Below, one piece after another: positions 12,214-22,612 of a stretch of 64,000 nucleotides of DNA (position 1 is the first letter of the stretch; every line of letters begins with the position of its first letter). The position numbers and the translations under genes are program-made. The notes below the pieces were generated by a model. It worked only from the letters and a program-made list of their open reading frames with translations. It made no database searches and was not told where the DNA came from. Origin of the DNA: Oreohelix idahoensis (taxonomy: Eukaryota; Mollusca; Gastropoda; Stylommatophora; Oreohelicidae); NCBI GenBank assembly GCA_024509875.1, contig JAMPIV010019083.1, positions 1 through 64,000 on the forward strand, written 5' to 3'.

Positions 12214-12733
12214 GTAACCTATATCAATATTAGACACGCAAAATTTAGAGTTTGATGGCACAGCACCACTGGTTGCCATAGAAACGGCGGCGATATTGGA
12301 TTCTATTGTTCCATTTCAATTTGCTAAGGCTTTTTTATTTATTAAGCTATGAGTACCAAATTTGAACACAACGTTTATCGTTACATTTTAAAACTTTCTA
12401 TTTGATGGATTTTTGATAACTTTAATAGAAAAAAAGTTGTAGGACTTTGAATATAGTGTCTAAAAATAGTGACAAATTTTGCTAAATTTTACATTACTTT
12501 TTGCAATAAATCAAAAGTTTGATCAGATACTAAAAATCCATCACATAAAAAGTTTTAAAAGATTATTTGCAACATATGTGCCAATTCTCATGTGAATTAA
12601 TACATAAGTGTGGAAGTTATAAGAACATTAGGATGAGAAACATAGATTTTGAGAAAATCGCATTTTTCTCCATAAATAGACTACAATTAAATAAGTATGT
12701 AATATTGCCCCTGAAAAACTGCTTACTTATCAT
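12214..12733. other. AT-rich intergenic sequence downstream of Mutator-like gene 1
   Basis: About 520 bases lie between LTR-1 and the stop of the minus-strand Mutator-like gene. The first five bases are the LTR-1 TSD. The segment is AT-rich with no open frame of note and no recognised repeat. Confidence 0.6.
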
Positions 12734-12921
12734 TTAGAACATACTAGCAGAATAGCCAGCTTCCTCTGCAGCTTCCTATCTGGCTTTCTGTTGAGATTTG
12801 TGCCTAATTTCCTTCCTTTTCTTAGTGCAGTTTTCTGCCGTTTTAGAGCTGAGCACGAGACGTTTACGCTTTCTTGCTCCTGCCAGTCGATAAGCCTCTT
12901 TTCCACTGTTCAGCCCCAGGA

Positions 12922-13005
12922 CTTTCTTGAAAAATATAGCAGCCTCAGGTCCTTCATTGGACCTGAGGCTGCTATATTTTTCAAGAAAGCCTCAGGTCCT
13001 TTATT
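12922..13005. other. Fold-back and duplicated target DNA at the LINE 5' junction
   Basis: Target DNA 12922-12952 is followed by ttcatt, then by its perfect 31-base inverted copy (12959-12989), then by a second direct copy of the last 16 target bases (12990-13005, one mismatch), and only then by the LINE. The true left TSD is aggtccttcatt at 12947-12958, matching 18808-18819 exactly. The extra 47 bases are filler made from target sequence. Confidence 0.85.
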
Positions 13006-13361
13006 CTGCCATCACTGGTGTCAATACCTTGTCGAGGTGTGGCGGCTTGCGTACCCTGATTACCCCCAGAGCTATGCCAGCGGGAGTTTTACTCTTGGAA
13101 GGTTCTACCAAGCTGGACAGGTTTGCGCGGGCAGGGGTCAGACTAAAGCAGACACCCTGGTCCTCCAGGTTGGGGGTTTTAGCATAGGGCTGACACCCCT
13201 GTCTATGTAAAAAGAAATGAAGTTACGGAAACAACAACAAATGAACAAACTTTGCTGCGGGACGGACATCCGGAGTATGAGGCTCGTATGACTGTCAGTG
13301 GTGAAAGTCGAAAGGAAGCCACTGATACGAAAAAGGACGTCCTGACCGCAAAACGCGAAAC

Positions 13362-13474
13362 TTCTTCTTCTTCTTCCTCGTTCGCCTTCAGACTTCCACA
13401 TTTATGACTCTAATAAAGGCAGTAGTCAACTCAAGGTTCCCGACATCTCCAAACAGTTTTTCCTTGACAGAAGT
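13362..13474 (-). repeat. 113-bp mini-SINE with the shared AAG tail
   Basis: It is inserted in the LINE between perfect 11-bp TSDs aaacgcgaaac (13351-13361 and 13475-13485). On the minus strand it ends in GAACGAGGAAGAAGAAGAAG, the same last bases as the 308-bp SINE. The other ~90 bases are unrelated to that SINE. Confidence 0.82.
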
Positions 13475-14295
13475 AAACGCGAAACAAGAATAGGATTTTG
13501 GAATGTCAGGACAATGAACGAGACGGGAAAACTAAAACAGGTCACAGCAGAAATGAGAAACTATAGATTACACATTCTAGGGATAAGCGAGAGCAGATAG
13601 ACAGGGGCAGGACAAGTTAAAACAGCAACAGGAGAAACAGTACTTTACTCTGGAAGAGAGGATGGTCAGCACAAAGAAGGTGTAGCCATTATTCTACAGA
13701 AAGGAATAGAAAGGACATTACTGGAATGGAAACCCATCAACAACAGAATGATAAGAATAAGATTGAGAGGGAGATTCACCAATACTACAATAATACAATG
13801 CTACGCACCAACAAATGACAGCGATGAAGCGGTCAAGGATGAATTCTATCAACAACTACAGAAAGAAATGGAAGACACACCTAGATATGATCTTATCATA
13901 GTAATGGGAGACCTCAATGCGAAAGTTGGAAAACACAATACATATAATGAAAGAGTAATGAGGAAATGCGGCAGCGGAACAGCAAACGAAAATGGTGATA
14001 AATTAATAAGTTTCTGTAGCATTAACAACCTGGTCATTGGAGGAACACTCTTCCCACACAAGGAAATTCACAAATTGACATGGAAATCACCAAATGGTCG
14101 GGACAGAAACCAGATAGACCACATCATGATTAATGGTAGATGGAGACATGCATTACAGGATGTGAGGGTAAGAAGAGGTGCAGATGTGGGAAGTGATCCC
14201 CATTTAGTAGTAGCAAAACTGAAAATGAAACTAAGAACGGTAGGACCAACTGTAACTACACAGAAAAGGTTTGACATCAGCAAATTGAAGGACCC

Positions 14296-16332
14296 TGTCG
14301 CATAGAGATTATGATCAATAAATTTTCTATATTCTTTCTTTTTTTTCTACCCGTGTCCTCTACTGTATTATCGCTCTTTTATCCTTTTCCTATATTTTCG
14401 CATTCGTTCGTTTGCGAAAAATATTTTCTTTCCCATTCTCACTTTACCGTTTTTCTTTCTCATACTGATACGCATTCTATTACGTAGATGTCAGTCCCGG
14501 GATGTGAGCGAATGGTGTTAGAAAGTCGTTCTCGAGAGACCGAATGGCAGACATTCGTCTCATTTTTCCTATGGCACGAGACGAATAACCGTGAATATTC
14601 ATCTATCTTAGACATAGAGAGCAGACATCTGTCTACAGTTTCCCCTGTCACAGTGTTTCTCCGGCCAATTGCTCGGCCTAATGTGTGGAAACTGTCATCT
14701 GCATGGCTCAGGAATAGCCGTACGTCGGGAGAAGGTGTTAAGACGCGGCTGGCAGCTATGGCTGGTGTCTGGGTATGTGCAGTGTTAAAGACGGGAAAGG
14801 GGAGATGATTTCGGATTTTGTAATAGAGCGCATCCTTTGTCCTGTTTCATATATCTACCCAGGAGCTGTAAATTGAATTTCATTCTTACTCTTAAATATG
14901 CAGTAGACAGATCGCCAGGCTAGAAGAATATCTTGTGTATTGAAAAGTCTTTAGTTTCTGGGCAATCTTTGCCGAGTTCTAGACTACTACAGGTATTATA
15001 TTGAATGATTCTAGTTCGTGGTATTAATCTGTAGTTCTGTGCGGAGTGAAGAAAACTGGGGTTAACCCAAACTTTGCCAGCGTTAAGTACTGTTGAGTAA
15101 TATCTGAGAAGAACAAAAAAACATTTCCTTAAAAGACTTGGTGAAAAATCTTTACAAGACCTTTAAAGGTGAAATGACATAACGGGCCTATTGCTCCAGA
15201 TTTTATTCTTCCTGAGAAAACTTAAGTACAGTTCAGCCCTTGTGGCAAGTAAACTATTACAAACAGTAACGTTCCGCAAATTATGTCAACTTGTGGTGTG
15301 ACCAAGAATTTTTTTACCTTTTGATCGAAGTTACAAACCTGACATTGTTCCTAAGTAGTGGAAACCTCGTGATTCTGATCCTGTGAGCCCGATTGAAAAC
15401 TAATTCTTACCTGAACTGATAAAGTGACACTAACTTAAAATCTGAACAAAATTATCGCCTGAAGAGGACGCTCCCCAGACAAATTGGATGAAACCAAGAT
15501 CTGCAGAGCTGGGTATCCACTTCATCAAACGATAAAACAGATTGTGTCATAACGTGCGCCAGACGGTGAACAGCAGCACGATTGTAGGTAAGGTTGTGTG
15601 AGACAGGGCCCTGATGAATGAACCGAGAGAAAGCAGGAACGAGTGACTCTTTTTTATGGTATACCAATTTCACCCACTTTGTAATTTCTTTATGCAACAA
15701 GATACTCTTCCTTAGGATAGATCATACTAATATCTAAGTCTGTTCATACCTTTAAAAGGGGAAAATCATTAGATTACCGCTAATTTATCATTGATTCCTT
15801 GGGGCTATCACTTTCTTCTAACAGGACTATGGGCATACCTTGAGGGATAAGATCATACTGTGGGTCTATCATTCTTGTAGCATTTTTATTGACTTTATTG
15901 ACTATTTGTATATGCTTTGATGTAATTTTTAGGTGTTGTGATGAAATTTTAGATGATAATTAAAATTTCTCTTGAACTTAATCAGTGTGTCGGGTCAGCT
16001 CGTTCCCAAATATCTATATAATCATTGTTATAGTTTTCCCACGTCTGTACGTCTAACTGTCGTCTTGTATGTGCGTGCACGTGAGTGGATAGAAATATAT
16101 ATGTAATATATATATATATGTGTTTAGACTGTCTGACTCCTCTAAATCTGTCGTAGAAGATAGGTGAAAGAGAGGAGATTTCTCGATTTCAGAGACAGCC
16201 TCTATCACAGTCTACCATCTCACTCGTGGAAATCTATTTCTACTATTATCTTTCACTGTGGCTATCACTCACTCTAATCTATTCAGAAGGGACCAACCCA
16301 AGTCTTAATTCCCCTATCAAAAATCTACGACA
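14296..16332 (+). mobile_element. Solo LTR (2037 bp) inside RTE-like LINE copy 1
   Basis: It starts TGTCGCATAGA and ends TCTACGACA. The flanking pentamers are gaccc (14291-14295) and gacta (16333-16337), a TSD with two changes. Removing it restores the LINE linker (KDP...TRKAF) seen in copy 2. No coding sequence belonging to it is recognised. It contains a (TA)n run near 16.1 kb. The orientation is arbitrary. Confidence 0.75.
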
Positions 16333-17533
16333 GACTACCTTACTAGAAAAGCTTTCGCGGCTGATATAAAGAAACGATATCAATTTGCCATAAGTCAGGA
16401 AAAGACATCGACTGATGATATAGACCAGAAATTCAACACCATTTCAACAATATATAAGGAAAGCAGCAAATCATGCTTGGGATTCCAGGAAAGGAAGAAG
16501 CAAGACTGGATAACCCCAGAAACATTAAACACCATAAAGATGAGAAAGGAAATGAAAAGAAAGAAAACAGAAGCGAAGTCCCCCAGGTTAAAGCAACTAT
16601 ATAGCGAACAATACAGTCAGCTGAACAAGGAAGTTAACGCCAAACCGGAGCCAACAAAAGGAATTTCCTAGACGATCTTGCAAGACAGGCAGAAGAGGCA
16701 GCACTGAGAAATGAACAAAGTACAGTATACAAAATAACTAAATTCATCAGCGGAAAACGAGGTGCAAACAATATTACACTAGTAAGAGATAAGCAAGGAA
16801 ATCTCATCACGAAAGCAGAGGGACAGGAAACAAGATGGGCAGAGCATTTCAGAGAAACTCTGAACAAGGAACCACCAGAGACACCGTTGAATGTTCCTGA
16901 GGCTGAAAATGATCTAGATGTTAATACAGACATTCCACGAAAAGAAGAAATCATCACAGCAATCAAACGGTTAAAGAATGGAAAAGCTCCTGGCCATGAT
17001 AACTTAAATGCAGAGCTATTCAAGACAGACCTTGAGCTAGCAGCAGAACTATTAGAACCACTATTTGCACAAGTCTGGAAAACAGGGGCAACACCAACGG
17101 AGAGGAACAAAGGAATAATTGTCAAATTGCTCAAGAAGGGAGATCTTGCAGACTGCAATAACTGGAGAGGAATCACCCTTCTCTCAGTTTCCAACAAAAT
17201 ACTGGGCAGGATAATTACATAGAGAATTTCAAAAGCAGTAGACCACAAACTAAGGAAAGAACAAGCGCGATTTAGAAAGAACAGAAGATGTGTAGATTAT
17301 ATATTTACCCTCAGAAACATTATAGAGCAGTGCTCAGAATGGCAAAGACAGCTGTACATTAATTTCGTTGATTTTGAAAAGGCTTTTGACAGTATACATA
17401 GGGACAGTTTATGGAAAATACTGAGGGCTTATGGAATTCCAAGCTGCATAGTGTCAATCATAAAAAGCCTTTATGCAAACTTTACGTGTAGTGTTGGGCA
17501 GAGCAACATAACCTTTGAGGTGAAGACAGGAGT

Positions 17534-17841
17534 GTTTCTTCTTCTTCCTCGTTCGTCCTGAAAAGGACGGTGGTTGCGTCGTGTCTGTTTACGCCTAAGC
17601 TGTGATATCTGCACCTTTCGGTCGACACATCCGACTTCTGCACGACATTTTTTAGGACCGGGTTTGCCTTCCCATTGCGATCCACACTCGCTCAGCCAGA
17701 CTGCACTGCTGCAGACTGTTTCCAGGACCACCACGTGGAGGTGGAGTGCGGTCTTGACCAGCTCTGGTTCGCTGGTCCTGACGCAGGCAGTCAAGCTATG
17801 AGTCGCTGACTGCGTTCACTATTGCTGCGTCTTTTGGTCCC
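17534..17841 (-). repeat. SINE (AAG-tailed), copy 2, in the LINE RT
   Basis: It is bounded by a 10-bp TSD agacaggagt (17524-17533 and 17842-17851). Reading minus, it starts GGGACCAAAAGACGC and ends GAACGAGGAAGAAGAAG. It splits the codons for VKTGV|RQGCPLS in the RT. It is about 95% like copy 3 by eye. Confidence 0.9.
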
Positions 17842-19521
17842 AGACAGGAGTACGACAGGGATGCCCCTTATCAACCACTCTATTTTTTAACAGTCATAGA
17901 CTGGGTGATGCGCAAAACAACAGAGGGCAGTCCAAGAGGAATAAGATGGACTAATTTTTCTACATTGGAAGATCTGGAATATGCAGATGACATTGCACTA
18001 CTAGCACATTCACATCAACACATCCAGGAAAAAACGGATAGACTTAATAAGTATAGCCAGCAGGTGGGCTTGAACATCAATCTAAAGAAGTCAGAGGTCA
18101 TGACGCTCAATGTGAGCAACCCTGAGCCCATATCAGCAAGGAATCAGCAACTGGAACAGACAGACACCTTCACATATCTAGGATGCATAGTAACACCAGA
18201 CGGCGGAGCAAGCAAAGACATCAACAACAGAATGAACAAAGCAAGAACAGCCTTTTTTAGTCTAAACAACATCTGGAAGTCCTCTCGGTACAGCACAAGC
18301 ACAACATTAAGATTATATCAGAGCTGTGTGCTTTCTGTGCTTCTCTATGGTGCGGAATGCTGGAGAGTTACAGAGAAGGAAATATCGAAATTGTCCTCTT
18401 TTCACACAACATGCCTAAGAAAAATTCACCGAATCTTTTGGCCGAATACCATCACCAACCAAGATCTGCTTACTCGAAGCAAACAAGAGGACATGCACAC
18501 CATCATAGCTGGCAGACGCTGGAGCTGGGTTGGCCATGTCCTTAGAAGAGACCCCGATGCCATCACAAGAACAGCTATGCTATGGACCCCTGAAGGAAAA
18601 CGAAAGAGAGGCCGACCAAAAACAACTTGGCGGAGGACTGTGGAGGCTGAGATGCAAAGAATGAACCAGAGTTGGGGCATTGTACGAAGGATGGCCACCG
18701 ACCGAGCAAAGTGGAATCAATTTGTTGTTGCCCTACAAGACGCCACAAGGCGTGATGGCCACTGACCGCTTTGACGGTCGGCGGTTAAAGATCAAAGAAG
18801 AAGAAGAAGGTCCTTCATTAAATTCAGCAACTGCACTTAGAAAGCAGAATTCCATGCGCTTTCGTGAATGGAAGATATGCTTTGGCACTTTATTCCAAAT
18901 AACTGAATGAAGGCTCTCATTGGAGTTTTGGGTAACCTTTCTTTCACAGCGACTCAACAGTTTCAGATTTGTCAGCCTGTCATACACTGGTGTCAAATGT
19001 CTGTTCAACAGCTTAAAGTCCAGGGGCGTATGTAAATGTTTTTGACGCCCAAAAGCATACTCATTCCTAGATAAGGCTGTTTTATAGTCTTGGCCAGTAG
19101 GACAAAACTGATGCTGGGGATAATCATCAGTTGAATAGCAATGATGTAGGCTAGCCATAATAGCATTCTTCATAATCAGCTGCAGTAGCATGTTGCCTGA
19201 TAGCCCTGGAATAATAAATGCCAAGCTTTCGGATGGCTGCTTCTGTCAGACGGCCACGGCCATGTCCTCTAAGCGTAACTTTTTGCTTGCGGCAATCAGC
19301 AACTAAATTACGAAGAGCTGTATGCATTCTTTTTCCTACATGATTGATACACTCTTCTTTGATGATTTCAACATTAGGGTCATATGGTTTAATTGCCATG
19401 ATCTTATTGAATGCTTTGCTATAACCATCACTAAACATGATGGTGTAGCGAAATTTGTGTCGTGTCACAGACCGACTCCATAAAACACTAGCTGCCTCAG
19501 CCTCCATCACACCTGAACTTC

Positions 19522-19756
19522 CTAGAAAGAAGAAAAGGTATGAATTAGTAACACTTAAAATAATGATGTAAGCAAACATTGAACACTTTCATTTACAATG
19601 TAGAAGCAAATGTAGTGCAATGGAAGCAAAGCAAACACATGTAAGTAATAAATTATGTTACTAAAACTGATACTTATAGAGAAATATAAATTACATCAGT
19701 TTAAATTTTTAGACAAGGAGAAGGAGAAACCAAAAATAAGATTCAGAAGTAAATAC
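19522..19756 (-). other. Intron of Mutator-like gene 1 (235 bp)
   Basis: On the minus strand the donor is GAAG|GTATTTAC and the acceptor is TTCTTTCTAG|GAAG, with a pyrimidine-rich run before it. Removing it joins ...INFEG to SSGVMEAE in frame and restores the family's order of conserved blocks. Confidence 0.8.
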
Positions 19757-20625
19757 CTTCAAAATTTATATCACGTCCTTGCTTCACATGCTCCTCTTTC
19801 CATTTGCTGAAGTTTCCCGGTGCTTCCTTCTGGTACCAAGAACCAGTTGCAGCACATGTCTGACAGTATTTTGAAAGCACATGGGCATCTATAACAAGAC
19901 CTGTCAAGATCTCCACAACACAACCAATACCAATTTTTGAACTGTGACCCCTTGTGCTGCCAAATAGCTGCCATCAAAACTGACTCCAATATCCATAATA
20001 TATTCATGATATGGTTGATTGCTCTGAGCAAAGTTTACGCTGCGTGCTAGCTTAGCAGCGTGATCAAATATTAATTTTGCGAGTTCTGGTGTTTGCAAAT
20101 AAAATTTTTGTGCAATTATGTTGAACGTTTTTTTATGCAGGCCAGGCACATCCATGTTCTGTGCAAAGTAGTTAAATTTATAGGGTCCCATTCCTGATAA
20201 CAACGATGATAGAACTGCAACTTTGTTCACACTGAATGAATTATGTTCATCAACCGATGATGTGTACGTTGATGCAACGGTTTTGTTGCAAACACAACAA
20301 TTCACTTTGATGTGTTGAGCAAGACCTCTCTTGGCCTTATTATTAATTTCTGCAGACAGCTTCCCATAGCATTCTGGACATGCAAGCTGACTAACAAGGT
20401 TACATATCTCAGACATATCAACTATAGTTCTGGAGACAGTATTGTTAGGTGTTGAAGCTTCTTGCACCGATGAGGCACTTAGTTCCAGCTTTTTACAGAA
20501 CCGTGGAGTGCTGTAGGATAAAGAGGTAGAAGTTGTAGAGGAGCGTGTGCTGGCTCCTTCATTTACAGCTGAAGCTGACAGTATAACCTCAGGTAGACTA
20601 GGCTCATTAGGGGGACCATATGGTT

Positions 20626-21824
20626 CTGAAAAAAGTACATAAGAAATAATCACAGCTCAAGAAACATATGTCACATGCTTATAAATACCATGATAATTTA
20701 TCGTATAATGTGGAATCATGTTATTTTGTCAAACAAGAAAAATGTGACCACTCTTTTCTGCCAATGCGTTTACTAATAGCTTACAAATATATAAATTAAA
20801 AAAAAAAATTAGCTTATTCACATGTGACTTTTTTTTAAAAGTATATCGTCCTTCAAAATACTCCAACAAAAGTCCGGTCTGATAAGTGGAATTCTGAGTC
20901 TAACTCTGGCAGTCTGGTGGTCGTCGTGGCAAGCGATTCTCACAGTGAACTAGACTTGCAAAAGGGTCAGATTATATTGCAAGTTTTCGGCCCCCCACCC
21001 CCCCCCCCCTTGTTTGTTATAATTTTAGGCGGCGTCCAATCAGGGATTTGGTTGTTCCTCTTCTCGAATGCGTGATAATCGTTTCAAAAATGCATATTGG
21101 TGGGGTAATTCAAATATTTTCCACGTAGGAAAAATTCTTCGCGTGATGCAAAGAATCACGTCTCCCATATATGGAAGTGACACGTCCGTACACTCTCTCA
21201 GCAAATGTGTTCAAATACAACATCTTACTTTTATCTAAAGTAATCTGTTGGTGAACGTCGGACAGGAAACGGCAATGTCATTCATGTCAGTCCACAGGGC
21301 CGTAGATAGGGGGGGAGAGAATTATACTATACCGGTACCAAAATAGTGCATACAATTTTTTTTTTATTAAACCCCCCCCCTTAATAAAGTCCTATCTACG
21401 GATCTGTCTGTCCATAAGGTGTCGCACAGACAAGTAATCTCTTTATCCTTCGCTTGCGCAAACAAAATTCGTCTCTTTACCATCTTCCATCTTGGCATGT
21501 GAGACACGTTCGCCTTATCAATGCTTAACCAAAGTCGTTGGCGGAGTTTTAGTGTTAATCTGTAGTCTGATGTCGGCCACACCCGAGATTAAGCAACATG
21601 GTTGTCGGTTAATATTATCTCATCCATTCCTTCCCCAGTAGGGAGTACGGGTAACCTAACGGACATGACGACTTATCGCTGAGAGGAGTGTAAGAATGTT
21701 TGAAAATACAAAATATCTGCTACCTAGCAGAGAAAGAAAAAGGGTGCCGACCACTGAAAAGCACGTAAACTGTCACAGGATACGGCCGTAGTGGACAAGA
21801 GATCGACCCAAAAATTATGTGACA
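20626..21824. other. Intergenic region upstream of Mutator-like gene 1
   Basis: AT-rich DNA with poly-A/T runs (around 20795-20835) and two C-rich runs (about 20991-21010 and 21371-21380). A 71-codon minus frame at 21367-21582 has no recognisable motif. I see no repeat that I can define here. A missing upstream exon of the Mutator-like gene could lie here but I could not find it. Confidence 0.5.
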
Positions 21825-22612
21825 AGGATTTTAAACTTTATTTCCCTTTTCAAATCTAACACTTTGATTAGAACCTTTGTTTCCCTTTTCAAATCTAACA
21901 CTTTGATTAGAACCTTTGTTTCCTTTCTCATTTCTAACACTCGGATTAGAACCTTTGTTTCCTTTCTGGGACCAGAAGACGCAGCAATAGAGACCGCAGT
22001 CAGCGACTCATAGCTTGACTGCTTGCGTCAGGACCAGCGAACCAGAGCTGGTCAAGACCGTGCTCCACCTCCACGTGGTGGTCCTGGAAACAGTCTGCAG
22101 CAGTGCAGGCTGGCTGAGCGAGCACGGATCGCAATGGGAAGGCAAACCCGGTCCTAAAAAATGCCGTGCAGAAGTCGGATGTGTCGACCGAAAGGTGCAG
22201 ATATCACAGCTTAGGCGTAAACAGACACGACGCAACCACCGTCCTTTTCAGGGTGAACGAGGAAGAAGAAGAAGTTTCCTTTCTCATTTCTAACACTTCG
22301 ATTAGAACTATTGTTTCCTTTCTCATTTCTAACACTCGGATTAGAACCTTTGTTTCCTTTCTCATTTCTAACACTCGGATTAGAACCTTTGTTTCCATTC
22401 TCATTTCTAACACTTCGATTAGAACCTTTGTTTCCATTCTCATTTCTAACACTTCGATTAGAACGTTTGTTTCCATTCTCATTTCTAACGCTTCGATTAG
22501 AACTTTTGTTTCCTTTCTCATTTCTAACACTTCGATTAGAACCTGTGTTTCCTTTCTCATTTCTACAACTGATAAGAAACTTTGTTTCCATTCTCATTTC
22601 TAAAGTTTTTTT
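21825..22612. repeat. 39-bp minisatellite, split by a SINE
   Basis: About 12 units of a 39-bp sequence (TTTCCTTTCTCATTTC, then TAACACTTCGATTAGAACC, then TTTG) lie at about 21830-21967 and 22274-22612. Because 39 is divisible by 3, several frames stay open and give 13-residue repeats such as SFLISNTRIRTFV. I take these frames as a by-product of the repeat. Units differ by a few substitutions (CCTTT/CCATT, CTCGG/CTTCG). Confidence 0.92.
21968..22273 (+). repeat. SINE (AAG-tailed), copy 3, in the minisatellite
   Basis: It starts GGGACCAGAAGACGC and ends GAACGAGGAAGAAGAAGAA, flanked by gtttcctttct at 21957-21967 and 22274-22284. The target is a tandem repeat, so this duplication alone is weak proof. 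The ends, however, agree with copies 1 and 2. Confidence 0.9.

Larger units (their letters stand above)
13486..18765 (+). pseudogene. RTE-like LINE copy 1: AP endonuclease and reverse transcriptase
   Basis: One multidomain protein, broken into pieces. The N-terminal apurinic-type endonuclease shows FWNVRTMN, CYAPTND, GDLNAKVG, NQIDHIMI and GSDPHLVV, and would nick the target DNA. The linker resumes at about 16338. The RT shows GKAPGHDNLNAELFK, NNWRGITLLS, FVDFEKAFDS, RQGCPLS and the catalytic LEYADDIALLAHS. The C-terminus has RRWSWVGHVLRRD and KRGRPKTTWRR. Lesions are a TAG at 13598-13600 (tryptophan codon in copy 2), solo LTR 14296-16332, SINE 17534-17841 within the RT, and small frame changes near 16.67 and 17.22 kb. 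The last 286 codons (17905-18765) are open. Confidence 0.88.
13006..18807 (+). mobile_element. Full-length RTE-like LINE, copy 1
   Basis: This is a non-LTR retrotransposon inserted in the Mutator-like gene, with TSD aggtccttcatt (12947-12958 and 18808-18819). The 5' end (TGCCATCACTGG...) and the 3' end (...GGTTAAAGATCAAAG plus (AAG)n) match copy 2 at 28631-34399. Three later insertions expand it: a 113-bp mini-SINE, a 2037-bp solo LTR and a 308-bp SINE. Without them the LINE is about 3.3 kb, as expected for RTE-type elements. Clade assignment is from motif memory of SR2-like and "craniofacial development protein 2"-like endonuclease proteins, and is less sure than the LINE call. Confidence 0.9.
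12734..20625 (-). pseudogene. Mutator-like transposase gene 1, split by a LINE
   Basis: Two visible exons on the minus strand, 20625-19757 and 19521-18811, continue beyond the LINE at 12958-12734. They flank a 235-bp GT-AG intron (19756-19522). The product resembles animal Mutator-like transposase-domain proteins. Key motifs are CPEC and CCVC zinc-type pairs, VSFDGSY, SKYCQTC, MFSDGYSKAFN, ECINHVGKRMHTALRNL, QNSNESLHSVIW and AVAEFNEG, followed after the LINE by a basic C-terminus and a TAA at 12734. Lesions are a 1-base frameshift just after VSFDGSY (about 19.96 kb), another near 19.17 kb, an in-frame TAG at 12776-12778, and the LINE insertion itself. The first visible exon starts at an AG acceptor, so an upstream exon is missing or beyond recognition. 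The family call rests on motif order and is fairly sure. Whether it was a mobile transposase or a domesticated gene cannot be told. Confidence 0.8.

Noticed and set aside
12994..13005. aggtcctttatt just before the LINE as its left TSD
   Set aside because: It has one mismatch to the right TSD, while 12947-12958 matches perfectly. The nearer copy is part of the fold-back filler.
22166..22603. 145-codon repetitive protein
   Set aside because: It is produced by the 39-bp minisatellite plus the SINE; no sign of a real gene.
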